This document shows, in pieces, positions 38,501-47,439 of a stretch of DNA of 64,000 nt (position 1 is the stretch's first letter; every line of letters starts with the position of its first letter). Under the pieces are notes generated by a model. It was not told where the DNA came from. It ran no database searches and saw nothing but the letters and a program-made list of their open reading frames with translations. Location: positions 1 to 64,000 of the forward strand of contig JAUXUN010000021.1 in assembly GCA_030680855.1 (NCBI GenBank), written 5' to 3'. The position numbers and the translations under genes were made by a program. The stretch comes from Aestuariivirga sp. GTDB taxonomy: Bacteria; Pseudomonadota; Alphaproteobacteria; Rhizobiales; Aestuariivirgaceae.

Positions 38501-39643
38501 TTATCCACCCAGTGATTTTAGATCTTCGGCAAGCAATTTCGTGTGCCACGCCAGAGTTTTTGTATACCAGGGTTTTGTGACGTCCTCTTCCGATTTGCCC
38601 AGGACATCTTTGGATCTCTGGAAGAGATAAGCCACCTGCACCAGCCTTCCGAAAACGGCATCCTCTGTCTGGCCCAGCGCCTCAAGAGGTTGCGTCTCAC
38701 TCCAAATTTGAAACAACGCAGTCAATTGCGTTTGCAGCCCTGGAACCCGCCTGAAAAGTTTGTAAAAGTCAGTAAAGATCGGCGCATGGTGGGCACGCTC
38801 CCAGTCAACAATGTAGGTGATGCCATCTTCAACCAGAAGATTTCCGACTGACATGTCGCCATGGGTCAGCCCAAACGGAACTCCTACTTTGGTGATGTCC
38901 CGCCTTATGAAATTGCGGTCTACGAATCGCCGCAACTCCGCGTTGTCCAGGCCAAATTGAGAAAAGAGGTTTTCTATGGCACTCAGGGTCTGGGGCAAAG
39001 GGACCGCATCGGCGATCGAACGTTGAACCATCCCGTTGCGCAAGTAGAAATCAAATAGACCTTTAGCCAGTTTTTCGCCATCGCGCGCGGGCTCAAACAG
39101 CCTTGCCCCATCCAGCAACTGCTCAACCAGGAAACACCCGTCGGGTTTCACTTCGGTATGAACCAATCGCGGCACACGGATAGCGCCGGCGTCCTTAATT
39201 GACTTCCGCACGGTAATTTCATTCGCAATTGCGGGTGTGGCCATCTCCAAAACAGGATTGGAGCACTTCAATGTGACACGTTGATCGAAGTAAAATCCCC
39301 TGATGTTGTTTTTCAGAAACACCGCGTCAGCGGCCAGCGTGGATACGCGTTGGTTCGCTGGGGCGAGCCCAAGAAGAAGCCGCCGCAGCGAACACCCTGA
39401 AATTCGCTGCAAGAAACTGTCGTGACTATCGAGGTCCTTGCTTCGAGGCAAACGTGCCTTGATGAGCCGTTTTACGAGCTTCGTGGGCAGATACCAGCGG
39501 CCAACAAGTGACAGCTTTCTTGGATCTGGTGCTTTACCAACAAACTCCCTTGCGCTCGACTCATTTGAGCCAAGCCAGTTGAGTGACCGTGCAATATCGT
39601 GGCGGTTCACCGACTTATCGGGGATGTTCGCTAAGACTTTCAA
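38501..39643 (-). CDS. APH/choline-kinase-like phosphotransferase
   Basis: 380 residues of the protein-kinase-like APH fold. The catalytic loop is FGLTHGDMSVGNLLV (Asp as base, Asn as metal ligand) and the metal-binding motif is YIVDWERAHHAPIFTDFYKL in place of DFG. N-terminal lobe signatures are weak. Members in surface-glycan loci phosphorylate sugars or amino alcohols; antibiotic resistance is not suggested. The start is TTG, with GGAG about ten bases before it. The sulfotransferase gene follows 80 bases downstream on the same strand. Confidence 0.75.
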   Translation of the reverse strand: MKVLANIPDKSVNRHDIARSLNWLGSNESSAREFVGKAPDPRKLSLVGRWYLPTKLVKRLIKARLPRSKDLDSHDSFLQRISGCSLRRLLLGLAPANQRVSTLAADAVFLKNNIRGFYFDQRVTLKCSNPVLEMATPAIANEITVRKSIKDAGAIRVPRLVHTEVKPDGCFLVEQLLDGARLFEPARDGEKLAKGLFDFYLRNGMVQRSIADAVPLPQTLSAIENLFSQFGLDNAELRRFVDRNFIRRDITKVGVPFGLTHGDMSVGNLLVEDGITYIVDWERAHHAPIFTDFYKLFRRVPGLQTQLTALFQIWSETQPLEALGQTEDAVFGRLVQVAYLFQRSKDVLGKSEEDVTKPWYTKTLAWHTKLLAEDLKSLGG

Positions 39644-39999
39644 AGGTTCATGACTCCGGCAGCAAAACTATCTGGCACAACACACTTGCATTTGGATATT
39701 TCTCAAGCTTCAATTTCGCGTCTCCAGACACTTCCCGCTACGACGAGCCATTTTTTTATCCCCCTGCCAGTGGGCCATCAACCCGGCATTTCTGCCTTTA
39801 TGCGTTGCACCCCGGACCATAAGGCATCGCTGCGAGCGCCTTGACAAAGGTTCCACTTGAACCAAATACCTAGCGGGCGCAAGTGTTCTGCAGCAGCCGG
39901 ATTCAGGACAAAACCGATGGCTCGACAGGATGCTTTGGGTTAAGTAGTTACTACCGATTTGGTCATTGCACCTGTAAATTGTGGAGAGTGTGGCAAGCC
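39644..39999. other. Divergent intergenic region of 356 bases
   Basis: Separates the leftward kinase gene from the rightward surface-carbohydrate gene and presumably holds both promoters. No clear -35/-10 pair, repeat or RNA structure was recognised. Part of it may be the coding start of the rightward gene, whose initiation codon is uncertain. Confidence 0.4.
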
Positions 40000-41340
40000 T
40001 TGCGAACCTATAACGACATTCTGTTACCTGTTGAAACGACAGCCCGCGAGCTGGATGCAAAGCTTCTTCTTGCGTTGTTTGCCGCGGAAGCGGGGTTCAC
40101 GGCGCATATCGGAACGTTGGGCGCAATTCAATCCCCTGGATTTCCACCCTCGATCTATCTTTCCAAGAGCGTGCGCTTCACGAAGAGCGTTCAGATCATG
40201 GCTCGCTTTGGCCATGCTGTCGTGGCATGGGACGAAGAGGGGCTTGTCCGCTTCGATGATGAGAAGCATGGCAGCCGAATTGAGATGGGCGCGCTCCAAA
40301 TCCCTCATTTACTTCTGAGTTGGGGGCCCGACAATGCCCGCATGTGGAAAGCACACGCCTTCTACAACGGACGCCCTATTGCCGAGACAGGCAATCCCCG
40401 GATCGACCTCCTGCGGCCTGAACTCCGAACCTTGCACGAGAAGGATGCTGCTGACTTAATTGGCCGATTTGGCAACTTCGCCTTGCTCAACACCAATTTC
40501 GCCATCGCCAATCATTTTAGACCGGGCGGGAGGCGTGTAAAGGCATCAAAGAACTCACACAATTCGGAGGCGTTCATTGAATTCCGCGAAGGATTGGAGA
40601 ACCATAAGAGTGCGTTGTTAAAGTCGTTTCTTTCGGCGCTTCCTGCAATTGCACAGGGCATCAAGCCATTTCGACTGATCGTCAGACCACACCCTTCTGA
40701 AAGCCTGGTTCCTTGGCAACAGGCGACGAAAGGACTGGACAATGTCATGGTATTGTTGGAAGGCCCCGTTGTACCGTGGCTTCTGGCCACAAAATGCTTG
40801 CTCCACAACGGCTGTACAAGCGCGGTAGAGGCCTCTGTCTTAAACACGCCAGCACTTGCCTATTGTCCACTCGAAAATACTGAGTACGACCTTGACCTGC
40901 CCAATGCGCTAAGCGAGAAACTAGTCGACGTGGCTTCGGTGGTCCATCGAGCCCGGCAACTTCTCGAAAACGGGCGAAAGACCAATCAAATGGCTGCTTG
41001 GCCAGAGTTGTTACGGGACAATATTTCAGCGCTTGATGGGCCATTGGCATCTGAGCGGATCGTTCAGGAGCTTTTGAAACTGCGCGATAGCACTCCCGTT
41101 GTGAAGCCTTCTGCAGTTAATCTGACGCGCGCTTACGGCAAGTACGCCTTTAAGTCCATCCGTCGCCAACTCTCACCAGGCCGGCGCAAGTATGAAGAAC
41201 ATAAGAGCAATCCGTTGGAGTTCAATAAGCGCGAGATCGAGAAGAAAATTGAAACAATGAGTCGCGCCATTGGCAGGTTCGGTAATATGCAAGTCAGCGA
41301 AAGGTCTCCCGGAATACTCACAATTACTGCTCTGAGTTAA
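40000..41340 (+). CDS. Surface carbohydrate biosynthesis protein
   Basis: Resembles the family annotated as surface carbohydrate biosynthesis protein, usually found beside nonulosonic-acid genes. The family-type start is ILLPVETTARELDAKLLLAL. Further on are WGPDNARMWKAHAFYNG, a conserved GNPRIDLLRPE and RLIVRPHPSE with a late NGCTSAVEASVLNTPALAY; the last two resemble donor-binding stretches of GT-B transferases, so a transferase role is possible. The 5' end is uncertain: the frame is open from a GTG at 39883, and GTG 39988 is another option. TTG 40000 is used because the family starts a few residues before ILLPVE and GGAGAG lies upstream. It converges with the neuA operon, as expected for a partner. 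Confidence 0.75.
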   Translation: MRTYNDILLPVETTARELDAKLLLALFAAEAGFTAHIGTLGAIQSPGFPPSIYLSKSVRFTKSVQIMARFGHAVVAWDEEGLVRFDDEKHGSRIEMGALQIPHLLLSWGPDNARMWKAHAFYNGRPIAETGNPRIDLLRPELRTLHEKDAADLIGRFGNFALLNTNFAIANHFRPGGRRVKASKNSHNSEAFIEFREGLENHKSALLKSFLSALPAIAQGIKPFRLIVRPHPSESLVPWQQATKGLDNVMVLLEGPVVPWLLATKCLLHNGCTSAVEASVLNTPALAYCPLENTEYDLDLPNALSEKLVDVASVVHRARQLLENGRKTNQMAAWPELLRDNISALDGPLASERIVQELLKLRDSTPVVKPSAVNLTRAYGKYAFKSIRRQLSPGRRKYEEHKSNPLEFNKREIEKKIETMSRAIGRFGNMQVSERSPGILTITALS

Positions 41341-41454
41341 TGCGCAGGGATATCCTGCTTTGCGAATAAAACCTGCGCTACCAACATTCTAAAGTGGCGT
41401 AGGGCTGGGTTGAATTCACACAGTTTGAACCCGCCAGGCAATATCCAACCACCT

Positions 41455-42180
41455 TTATCGCTTCGCTCCTGGAATCGGCTGGCGTTGCAGCAGGAACTCG
41501 GCCCATTCCAGATCGAGTTCGGTGTCAATATTCGCAACGGGCCCTTCGATGATGACGGCGCCAGACCTCCTGCCTTTGGTGGTCTTTTGGAGGAGCAGGC
41601 AGTCGCGCGTGAAAGCGTAGGCGATGCCGTTACGGTGATAAAGGGGTTTGAGTTGCTGGCGAGCAATGATGGTGGCACCACGCGCATCGTAATAGTCAAG
41701 GTCATGAGAGTCGGATACCATAAGCTGTTTGAGTGGATGGCCTTTGCTATCTGTTTCGCTCACGGTCCAGACAGTGTCGAAGTCCTCCGTTACCAGGCGG
41801 GAAAGGGTCTGTTCAACATGCTCGGGCTTGCGGCTGGGCGATGTCGGCTGAAGCATCAGGACGATGTCGTAGACCACGCCATCAAGCGACTCCATCGTGG
41901 TCAGTGCGTGGTAAAGCACTTCGAAATCACTGATGATGGAGCCTGAGATATTGTCTGGCCTGCGGAATGGTGCCGCAAGGCCCGACTCTTCCGCAACCCG
42001 TTTAATTTCTTCGTGATCAGTGGAAACAATTGCCCGATCAATGCTCGGTATGGCCCTCACGACATGGCCAACCAGCGCCACCAGAGGCACGCCACCAACC
42101 TTCCTGAGATTTTTGAGTGGGATGCCCTTGCTGCCACCCCGGGCTGGAACAACAGCTAAGACGCGGCGGCCTTCAAGCAT
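41455..42180 (-). CDS. neuA: Acylneuraminate cytidylyltransferase (CMP-nonulosonate synthetase)
   Basis: 241 residues activating a nonulosonic (sialic-like) acid with CTP. The N-terminal nucleotide motif is VLAVVPARGGSKGIPLKNLR, followed by GVPLVALV, IVSTDHEEI and MLQPTSPSRKPEHVEQTL, all typical of NeuA. The exact sugar (Neu5Ac, Kdn, legionaminate or another) cannot be read from the sequence. Its start overlaps the HAD gene by eight bases, so it is the last gene of the operon Gfo/Idh/MocA, neuB, HAD, neuA. Confidence 0.9.
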   Translation of the reverse strand: MLEGRRVLAVVPARGGSKGIPLKNLRKVGGVPLVALVGHVVRAIPSIDRAIVSTDHEEIKRVAEESGLAAPFRRPDNISGSIISDFEVLYHALTTMESLDGVVYDIVLMLQPTSPSRKPEHVEQTLSRLVTEDFDTVWTVSETDSKGHPLKQLMVSDSHDLDYYDARGATIIARQQLKPLYHRNGIAYAFTRDCLLLQKTTKGRRSGAVIIEGPVANIDTELDLEWAEFLLQRQPIPGAKR

Positions 42181-42790
42181 GCTGGTGTAGCTCCGTTCCG
42201 GGAAGTGCCAGAAGATCCTCAGGCTTACTGATCCGGTGAAACTGACAACCGTTCCGGGCTGCGGCTACTGCGTCATTCTCTCCGTCACCAACTACGAGCA
42301 ACCGGGAGGGCCGAACGCCATGGTGAGTCAAGAGGTTCGTAATAGTTTGTACCTTGTTGTGCGGGTAGCCATAGATGCCGGTGAATAGACTCAGCCAGGC
42401 ACGTCGCGCCAAAAGCAGGGTGAGCTGCTCATGCGGTGTTATGGAAAAGACATAAAGCGGAACTGCGCCAGATAATCTTTTCAGGAGGTTGCTTGCACCC
42501 GGCATTTCCGGTGCTGCGTCAACGGCGGCGGCAGCGGCCGCGCCGTAGGCACCGATCATCGCGTCTGCGACAATTGTCTGGGCCGGAAGGCCAATCCTTG
42601 CCGCTTCAATTATCATCTCGGGAATTACCCGCTGTCGTGGCCCGTCAGGGTCGCGGTCAAGAACGGTTGCAACTGCAGGAGCAAGATCCGCCGGGAAGAC
42701 ATCGAAGAACGCCTGGCGCTTGGCCCCGGCAGATTGCACCAAGGTACCGTCAAAATCGAAAACAATGACGTCAAAGTGTGTGTTTGACAC
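42173..42790 (-). CDS. HAD-family phosphatase
   Basis: 205 residues with the HAD motif I VIVFDFDGTLVQSAG, a threonine/serine motif II in YVFSITPHEQL, a helical cap of about 60 residues, and motif IV GDGENDAVAAARNGCQF. The start is GTG and overlaps the neuB end by 20 bases. Placed between neuB and neuA, it is probably the phosphatase that removes phosphate from a nonulosonate-9-phosphate before CMP activation, as KdsC does for Kdo and NANP for animal sialic acid. That role is inferred from position. Confidence 0.75.
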   Translation of the reverse strand: MSNTHFDVIVFDFDGTLVQSAGAKRQAFFDVFPADLAPAVATVLDRDPDGPRQRVIPEMIIEAARIGLPAQTIVADAMIGAYGAAAAAAVDAAPEMPGASNLLKRLSGAVPLYVFSITPHEQLTLLLARRAWLSLFTGIYGYPHNKVQTITNLLTHHGVRPSRLLVVGDGENDAVAAARNGCQFHRISKPEDLLALPGTELHQHA

Positions 42791-44303
42791 GGAAATATGA
42801 GAGCCAGTTGTCGACTTTCGTCTTGCGCTGATCGCGGTTCATGCGGGCTATCGCAGGATCCTCGTAGAACGAGTCGTTGTTGAAATGAGTTGTTGACACT
42901 TCTTCGAAAATGCAACCTTCGAGCGTGTGAAACTTGTGCCATTGGTTGGGTTCGACAAGCAGGGTGTCACCTGGCTGCATGGTGAACTTATGTCCGTCTT
43001 TGACGATTTCGAGATCGCCCGCAAGGAGCTGGAATGTTTCTTCCTTCTGCTTGTGAAAATGATAGGGGTGTTTCTGCCGTGCCAGTTGAATTACCAATTT
43101 CTTGGCATAATCGCGATTTATGCAGGTGATGATTACCGCGCCAAATTCGCGGAATCTGCGCAGGCCATAGTGATGCGATATCTCAATTGAGGAATCCTCG
43201 TTAATGTGGATGCCGGCCTTGTTCAGCATGCCCCGGATCTGGAGCATGATCTGATAGACCAGTTGATCGTCGGTGACATCCTGTCCGCCCATCGCCTCGG
43301 CGAGTGGGGCACGCGCGGCGTAGTCTCTGTCGGCGGTCATGCCAGGCCGGAAGTTGCCGCTGCTCATGCAGCCTTCCTGCAATGGCATGGCGAAGAAAAC
43401 ATCGTCCTTGCCAACCAGCTCGCCCTTCTTGATCGCCCTCGCGGCAAAGGCGCCGCGTTTCAGTTCGGTCAGCGTCTGACGCTCTTCCAGAGGTGCCGGA
43501 GCCCGTTCGGCGGACCCGATCATTGCTTTCGCAGCCTTGAAGGCAGCAAGCCACTTTTCCAGCTGCGCTGGCGTGGATGAATAGGCATTGAGCTTGTACT
43601 TGTCGGTGTTGAGGCCTACGTGGCGTTCGAATAACCTGGCACCCAGCGCTGCAGCGATCTGGATAGCAGAGGTATTGTCTTGATTCTCATGTGTTGACCA
43701 GCCAACGGGTACGCCACGATAACGCGCCTTGAGCTGTTTCACCTGGTTGAGTTGAAGCATATTGTCGGGTGTGGGATAGATCGCCACGCAGTGCATCAGG
43801 GCGAAGTTCACGCGCTCGGTCTGGAGAAAATTCGCCAGCCAGTCGATTTCGTCGGTGCGCAGGCCAGCAGTCGAAACAACGACTGGTTTATTCACCCGGG
43901 AAATCTTTTCAATAAGCGGCCTGTCATCCGCCGAACAGCTGGCGACCTTGATAATATCCAGCTCCATGTCGCAAATTATATCAACCGACTCTTCATCGAA
44001 GGGCGTGCACATGGTCAAAAGGCCGCTATTTCTTGCCACATCAGCGAGGCTGTGGAATTCGTCCAACGACAGCTTGGTCTCGCTGAATCTCTTGATGTAC
44101 TTCATGTCGGTTCGTGCCTTGAAATCCGGATGAATGAAGCTGTCGAGTTGCCGGAATTGAAACTTCAGGGCGCCCCTTACACCTGCTGCATTGTTAACTT
44201 TCGCAACTTCCTCGACTATCCGTGCGGCATGCGCGAAGTCGCCCTGGTGATTGTTGGCCAGGTCGTAGATGAACAAGTCGTCGAACTTGAAGGGTTCCTG
44301 CAT
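42771..44303 (-). CDS. neuB: NeuB-family nonulosonate synthase with SAF and C-terminal cupin domains
   Basis: 510 residues in three parts. Residues about 1-270 are a NeuB TIM barrel that condenses PEP with an amino-sugar (FIYDLANNHQGDFAHAARIV near the start, LKFQFRQLDSF, MHCVAIYPTP, GWSTHENQD). A SAF/antifreeze-like domain follows (about 285-350, KRGAFAARAIKKGELVGKDD). The extra C-terminal cupin (about 385-490) has metal ligands in HPYHFHKQKEETFQLL and the second cupin motif QPGDTLLVEPNQWHKF. Typical NeuB is about 350 residues, so the cupin is an addition. It lies between the oxidoreductase gene and the HAD gene and is probably coupled to the latter by overlap. Confidence 0.88.
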   Translation of the reverse strand: MQEPFKFDDLFIYDLANNHQGDFAHAARIVEEVAKVNNAAGVRGALKFQFRQLDSFIHPDFKARTDMKYIKRFSETKLSLDEFHSLADVARNSGLLTMCTPFDEESVDIICDMELDIIKVASCSADDRPLIEKISRVNKPVVVSTAGLRTDEIDWLANFLQTERVNFALMHCVAIYPTPDNMLQLNQVKQLKARYRGVPVGWSTHENQDNTSAIQIAAALGARLFERHVGLNTDKYKLNAYSSTPAQLEKWLAAFKAAKAMIGSAERAPAPLEERQTLTELKRGAFAARAIKKGELVGKDDVFFAMPLQEGCMSSGNFRPGMTADRDYAARAPLAEAMGGQDVTDDQLVYQIMLQIRGMLNKAGIHINEDSSIEISHHYGLRRFREFGAVIITCINRDYAKKLVIQLARQKHPYHFHKQKEETFQLLAGDLEIVKDGHKFTMQPGDTLLVEPNQWHKFHTLEGCIFEEVSTTHFNNDSFYEDPAIARMNRDQRKTKVDNWLSYFRVKHTL

Positions 44304-44315
44304 AGCGTCAATTCC

Positions 44316-45410
44316 TTACAATAGTGCTTCGGGAACGTAACCCGCATTCCAGTCGATCCTCACCCGGCGATCGAGAGCATGTGACTTGAATGCCGCGGCA
44401 ATCACCATCATTGTGTCGAGACCACGTTCGAGGCTAATGGGAGATTGGCTGATTTCTCCATTCATCACGCGGGCCAGATGATCAATCTCAGCTTTAAAAT
44501 CGTCGGGCCGTTTCTTCTCAATCAGTTCCTCCTGTACTGAACCATTGGCCTGGCCGCTGAAAACTGCATCGTGCCCAGGCAGATGATTAACACGCCATTC
44601 GACGAAGCCGCCACTGCCCTGAAGTCTGGCCGATTTTTCGACAGGCAGCGTCACCACATCCTGAATGACGTCCCCCACGAGTCCGTGCTCGGTCCTAAGC
44701 GTTAACAGTGCCAGCTGATCATAGTTGGCACCGTCCTGCTTTACCATGTCAAGAGTGGCAGACACCTCGCAAACTCGTCCGGCGCCTGCTATATTGGCAA
44801 AATGCTGCCAGATATTGATGGCATGTGAATGCTCGCCCGTAGCGCCTCCACCTCTGGCAGAGAAGCCCAGATAGGAATCTGCTGGCCCCGAAAGCCATGG
44901 GTGAGCGCCAAAAATGCCCTTCCAGTGCTCGCGTGTGCGAGCTGAAATTGTCTGGAGACTGCCAAGGATTCCGGATTGGATGGCAAGCTCCGCCCTTTCA
45001 GTGTTTTGTCCCAGACAATGATTATATCCCACGGCAGCAAAGACGCCCGCTTTGTGAACCATTTTGAAGAGTTTTTCGCATCCCTCCAGACCTGGTCCGG
45101 CGAGCGGTTTTTCGATGAGCAAGGCGCGGGGACGCACACGTTCGAGTGTCTCTTGCGCAATCGTTATATGGCTATCGGGCGGTGTGCCAATGAAGATTAC
45201 ATCTGCTGGATCGCCGAAAGCATCGCGTGAATCTTTCAATACTATTGCATCGTCCCAAGAGCCGTAACGCCCCGGGTAAATGCTATCTCGCGCGCGCACC
45301 AAGGCTGCTGCATCGATATCAGTTAGTGTAACCTGCCAGCCGCGGCTGCGGGCGGCATTTGCGAGATGGTTTCCAATCGAGCCAGCACCAATGATTCTTA
45401 TTGAAAACAA
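44316..45410 (-). CDS. Gfo/Idh/MocA-family oxidoreductase
   Basis: 364 residues. N-terminal NAD(P) fold with IRIIGAGSIGNHLANAARSR and the loop FIGTPPDSHITIAQETLE followed by LLIEKPLAGPGLEG, which contains the conserved EKP. The C-terminal alpha/beta domain binds the sugar. The TTG at 45410 is chosen because GGAG lies eight bases before it and the Rossmann strand begins a few residues later; the longer GTG frame to 45491 covers a region with a palindrome. First gene of the neu operon, so it probably oxidises or epimerises the sugar precursor of the nonulosonic acid. Confidence 0.82.
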   Translation of the reverse strand: MFSIRIIGAGSIGNHLANAARSRGWQVTLTDIDAAALVRARDSIYPGRYGSWDDAIVLKDSRDAFGDPADVIFIGTPPDSHITIAQETLERVRPRALLIEKPLAGPGLEGCEKLFKMVHKAGVFAAVGYNHCLGQNTERAELAIQSGILGSLQTISARTREHWKGIFGAHPWLSGPADSYLGFSARGGGATGEHSHAINIWQHFANIAGAGRVCEVSATLDMVKQDGANYDQLALLTLRTEHGLVGDVIQDVVTLPVEKSARLQGSGGFVEWRVNHLPGHDAVFSGQANGSVQEELIEKKRPDDFKAEIDHLARVMNGEISQSPISLERGLDTMMVIAAAFKSHALDRRVRIDWNAGYVPEALL

Positions 45411-45502
45411 TATGAAAACTCCCGCGTCCCATAAAATGCGCGGTATCCTTAGCTTCTCGAAAGAGGTATGTCTACCGCGCGCTTGGTCCACATATAACCA
45501 TT

Positions 45503-45529
45503 CAAATCAGTATGATTTGTGCCAAATCA
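45503..45529. promoter_or_regulatory. Palindrome upstream of the neu-type operon
   Basis: CAAATCA (45503-45509) and TGATTTG (45513-45519) form a perfect inverted repeat with a 3-base spacer, and a third half-site CAAATCA follows at 45523-45529. It lies about 100 bases upstream of the operon start and could be a regulator site. No regulator gene is adjacent. Confidence 0.3.
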
Positions 45530-46480
45530 CTATCGCGCAGTTGACGGCGCTTGACCGGATTGCGAAGGCTTTGCAGCGGCCAATTTAACCGAGATCAGGC
45601 CGGCAACCAGGATCAGTCCGAGGCCCGTGAGGGTGGTCCAGCGCGGGATTTCGCTGAAGAACAGGAAGCCCCAGAGCGGTGCCCAGAACATGCCCGTGTA
45701 TTCAAACACGGTGACGAGATTTGCGTCGGCCATGCGATAGGCATTGGTGAGCAGCGACATGGCGACGGCGGCGATGGCGCCGCAGATGCCCATGAGAAAC
45801 AGATCGTAATTGTTTGGCCAGGCCCAGGAACGCACCAGGAAATCCAGGCTGGGGTGGCCGAGTTGGTCTATTCCGGCAATCGAAAAAAATCCCGCAATGA
45901 AGATGGCCCCCAGGAAGTAGACGGCGTTCTGGTAGAAGGCCATGACTGTTGCGGGTTCCGAAACGCCGAGCCTGCGGGCGATGATCATGGCAAGCGCATA
46001 AGTGGCAGCGCTCACAAGGCTGAAGAGGGCGGCCGGGTTGAACAGTGCCGTGCCGGGCTGCAGGATCACGAGTACGCCTATGAAGCCCAGGGCGATTGCT
46101 GCCCAGGATTGGCCCGAGACCTTTTCACCCAGCATGGGCACCGAAAGAATGGTCACGATAATGGGGGCCGCAAAGAAGAGCGCAATTGCTTCGGCCAGCG
46201 GAAGGGCCGGCAAGGCCATGTAATAGGTGGTGTAGGCCACCAGGAGTATGCCGCCGCGCATGACGAGCGCCCAGAACAGGGGTGACCGCAGCTTTGCAAT
46301 GCCACACTCAAAATGAACCAGGATAAGCAGCAGCGGCAAGGCAACGATACAGCGGATAGCCATGGCAAGCGTGACCGCATGATCATGGCTAATGGATTTG
46401 ATGATGGCGTCCTGGGTTGAAAACAGCATGACGCCGAAGGTGAGCGAAGCAATGCCGAACAGATTGCGATTGGACCGCAT
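45530..46480 (-). CDS. EamA/DMT-family transporter 1
   Basis: 316-residue inner-membrane protein with ten predicted helices in two EamA repeats (about 10-140 and 155-290). Conserved features include FSTQDAIIKSIS near the start and a second-repeat end MFWAPLWGFLFFSEIPRW. The substrate is unknown; members export amino acids, nucleotide sugars or metabolites. It lies two bases after another EamA gene, pointing to a tandem pair that could act together or reflect duplication. Confidence 0.85.
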   Translation of the reverse strand: MRSNRNLFGIASLTFGVMLFSTQDAIIKSISHDHAVTLAMAIRCIVALPLLLILVHFECGIAKLRSPLFWALVMRGGILLVAYTTYYMALPALPLAEAIALFFAAPIIVTILSVPMLGEKVSGQSWAAIALGFIGVLVILQPGTALFNPAALFSLVSAATYALAMIIARRLGVSEPATVMAFYQNAVYFLGAIFIAGFFSIAGIDQLGHPSLDFLVRSWAWPNNYDLFLMGICGAIAAVAMSLLTNAYRMADANLVTVFEYTGMFWAPLWGFLFFSEIPRWTTLTGLGLILVAGLISVKLAAAKPSQSGQAPSTAR

Positions 46481-46482
46481 GG

Positions 46483-47376
46483 TCAGGCTTCAACCGCTAC
46501 GGATATGTGGCGGCGCTCGCGGTGGAAGATATAGAGGCCAGAGCCAATGATGAGGGCGGCCCCAGCCCATGTCCAGAGATTTGGCCAATCGCCCCAGATC
46601 ACAAAGCCGAAAAGCGCGGCCCAAATCAGCGAGGAATAGCTGAATGGGGCAACGACGGAGGCGGGCGCCAGGCGCAGGGCGCGAATCAGGCAAAGGTGAC
46701 CAATGGCCCCTGCCAATCCGCTGCCAATCAGCAGCAGCCAATCAAATGCCGTGGGCCAGGACCAGAACCAGGGAACGATCAGGCTTGTAACGATGGCTCC
46801 CGCCGTTGCGGTAAAGAGCAGCGAGGTAAGGGGGGCATCGTCGCGCACCATGCGAGTGACGATCTGGTAATTGGCATTGAGCAAGGCTGCGGCGAGCAGG
46901 AACAAAACGCCCAAGCCAATTCCGCCGAAGCCGCTTTGCCAGGGCTGGACAACGATAACGGCTCCCGTGAAGCCCACAACAATACCCGCCCAGCGGCGCA
47001 AGCCAACCTTCTCGCCAAGCAGTGGAATGGACAGGAGGGTTACCAGGATAGGGCTGAGAAACATGATGGTCGTTGCGGTGGCAAGCGGGGTCGTGCGGAT
47101 TCCTGCGTTGAATGCTGCCGTCGTGGACATCAGGAGCACTGAGCGTATTGCCTGCTTTCCCGGGGATATGCTTCTTGCCAGTCTTCCGAGGTTTCGGCCA
47201 CAGACAAGAGCGGCAATGATGGTGGCAAAGAAAAACCGTGCCCAGGTAACCTGCACAAGCGAATAGCTTTCAAGCAGGTGCTTCATGATGGCATCAAGGG
47301 TTATGAAACACAGCATGGTGGCCAGCATCCAGAGGATGCCGCGCATGCGATTTTCGTGGGAATCCGCAGGAGACAT
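46483..47376 (-). CDS. EamA/DMT-family transporter 2
   Basis: 297-residue, ten-helix transporter. The repeats are marked by MLCFITLDAIMKHLLESYSL near the N-terminus and SYSSLIWAALFGFVIWGDWP in the second half, both matching the pattern of the downstream paralogue. Intergenic distance is two bases, so cotranscription is likely. Substrate unknown. Confidence 0.85.
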   Translation of the reverse strand: MSPADSHENRMRGILWMLATMLCFITLDAIMKHLLESYSLVQVTWARFFFATIIAALVCGRNLGRLARSISPGKQAIRSVLLMSTTAAFNAGIRTTPLATATTIMFLSPILVTLLSIPLLGEKVGLRRWAGIVVGFTGAVIVVQPWQSGFGGIGLGVLFLLAAALLNANYQIVTRMVRDDAPLTSLLFTATAGAIVTSLIVPWFWSWPTAFDWLLLIGSGLAGAIGHLCLIRALRLAPASVVAPFSYSSLIWAALFGFVIWGDWPNLWTWAGAALIIGSGLYIFHRERRHISVAVEA

Positions 47377-47439
47377 GCACGTTCTATAGAGCGCTAGGGC
47401 AAACTATCCCACTGCGGCTGGGAAGCTAGCAAGGTTGCG

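Noticed and set aside
38501-39643. Antibiotic-resistance aminoglycoside phosphotransferase
   Set aside because: Only the catalytic loop resembles APH; the context is glycan synthesis and many APH-fold enzymes phosphorylate other molecules.
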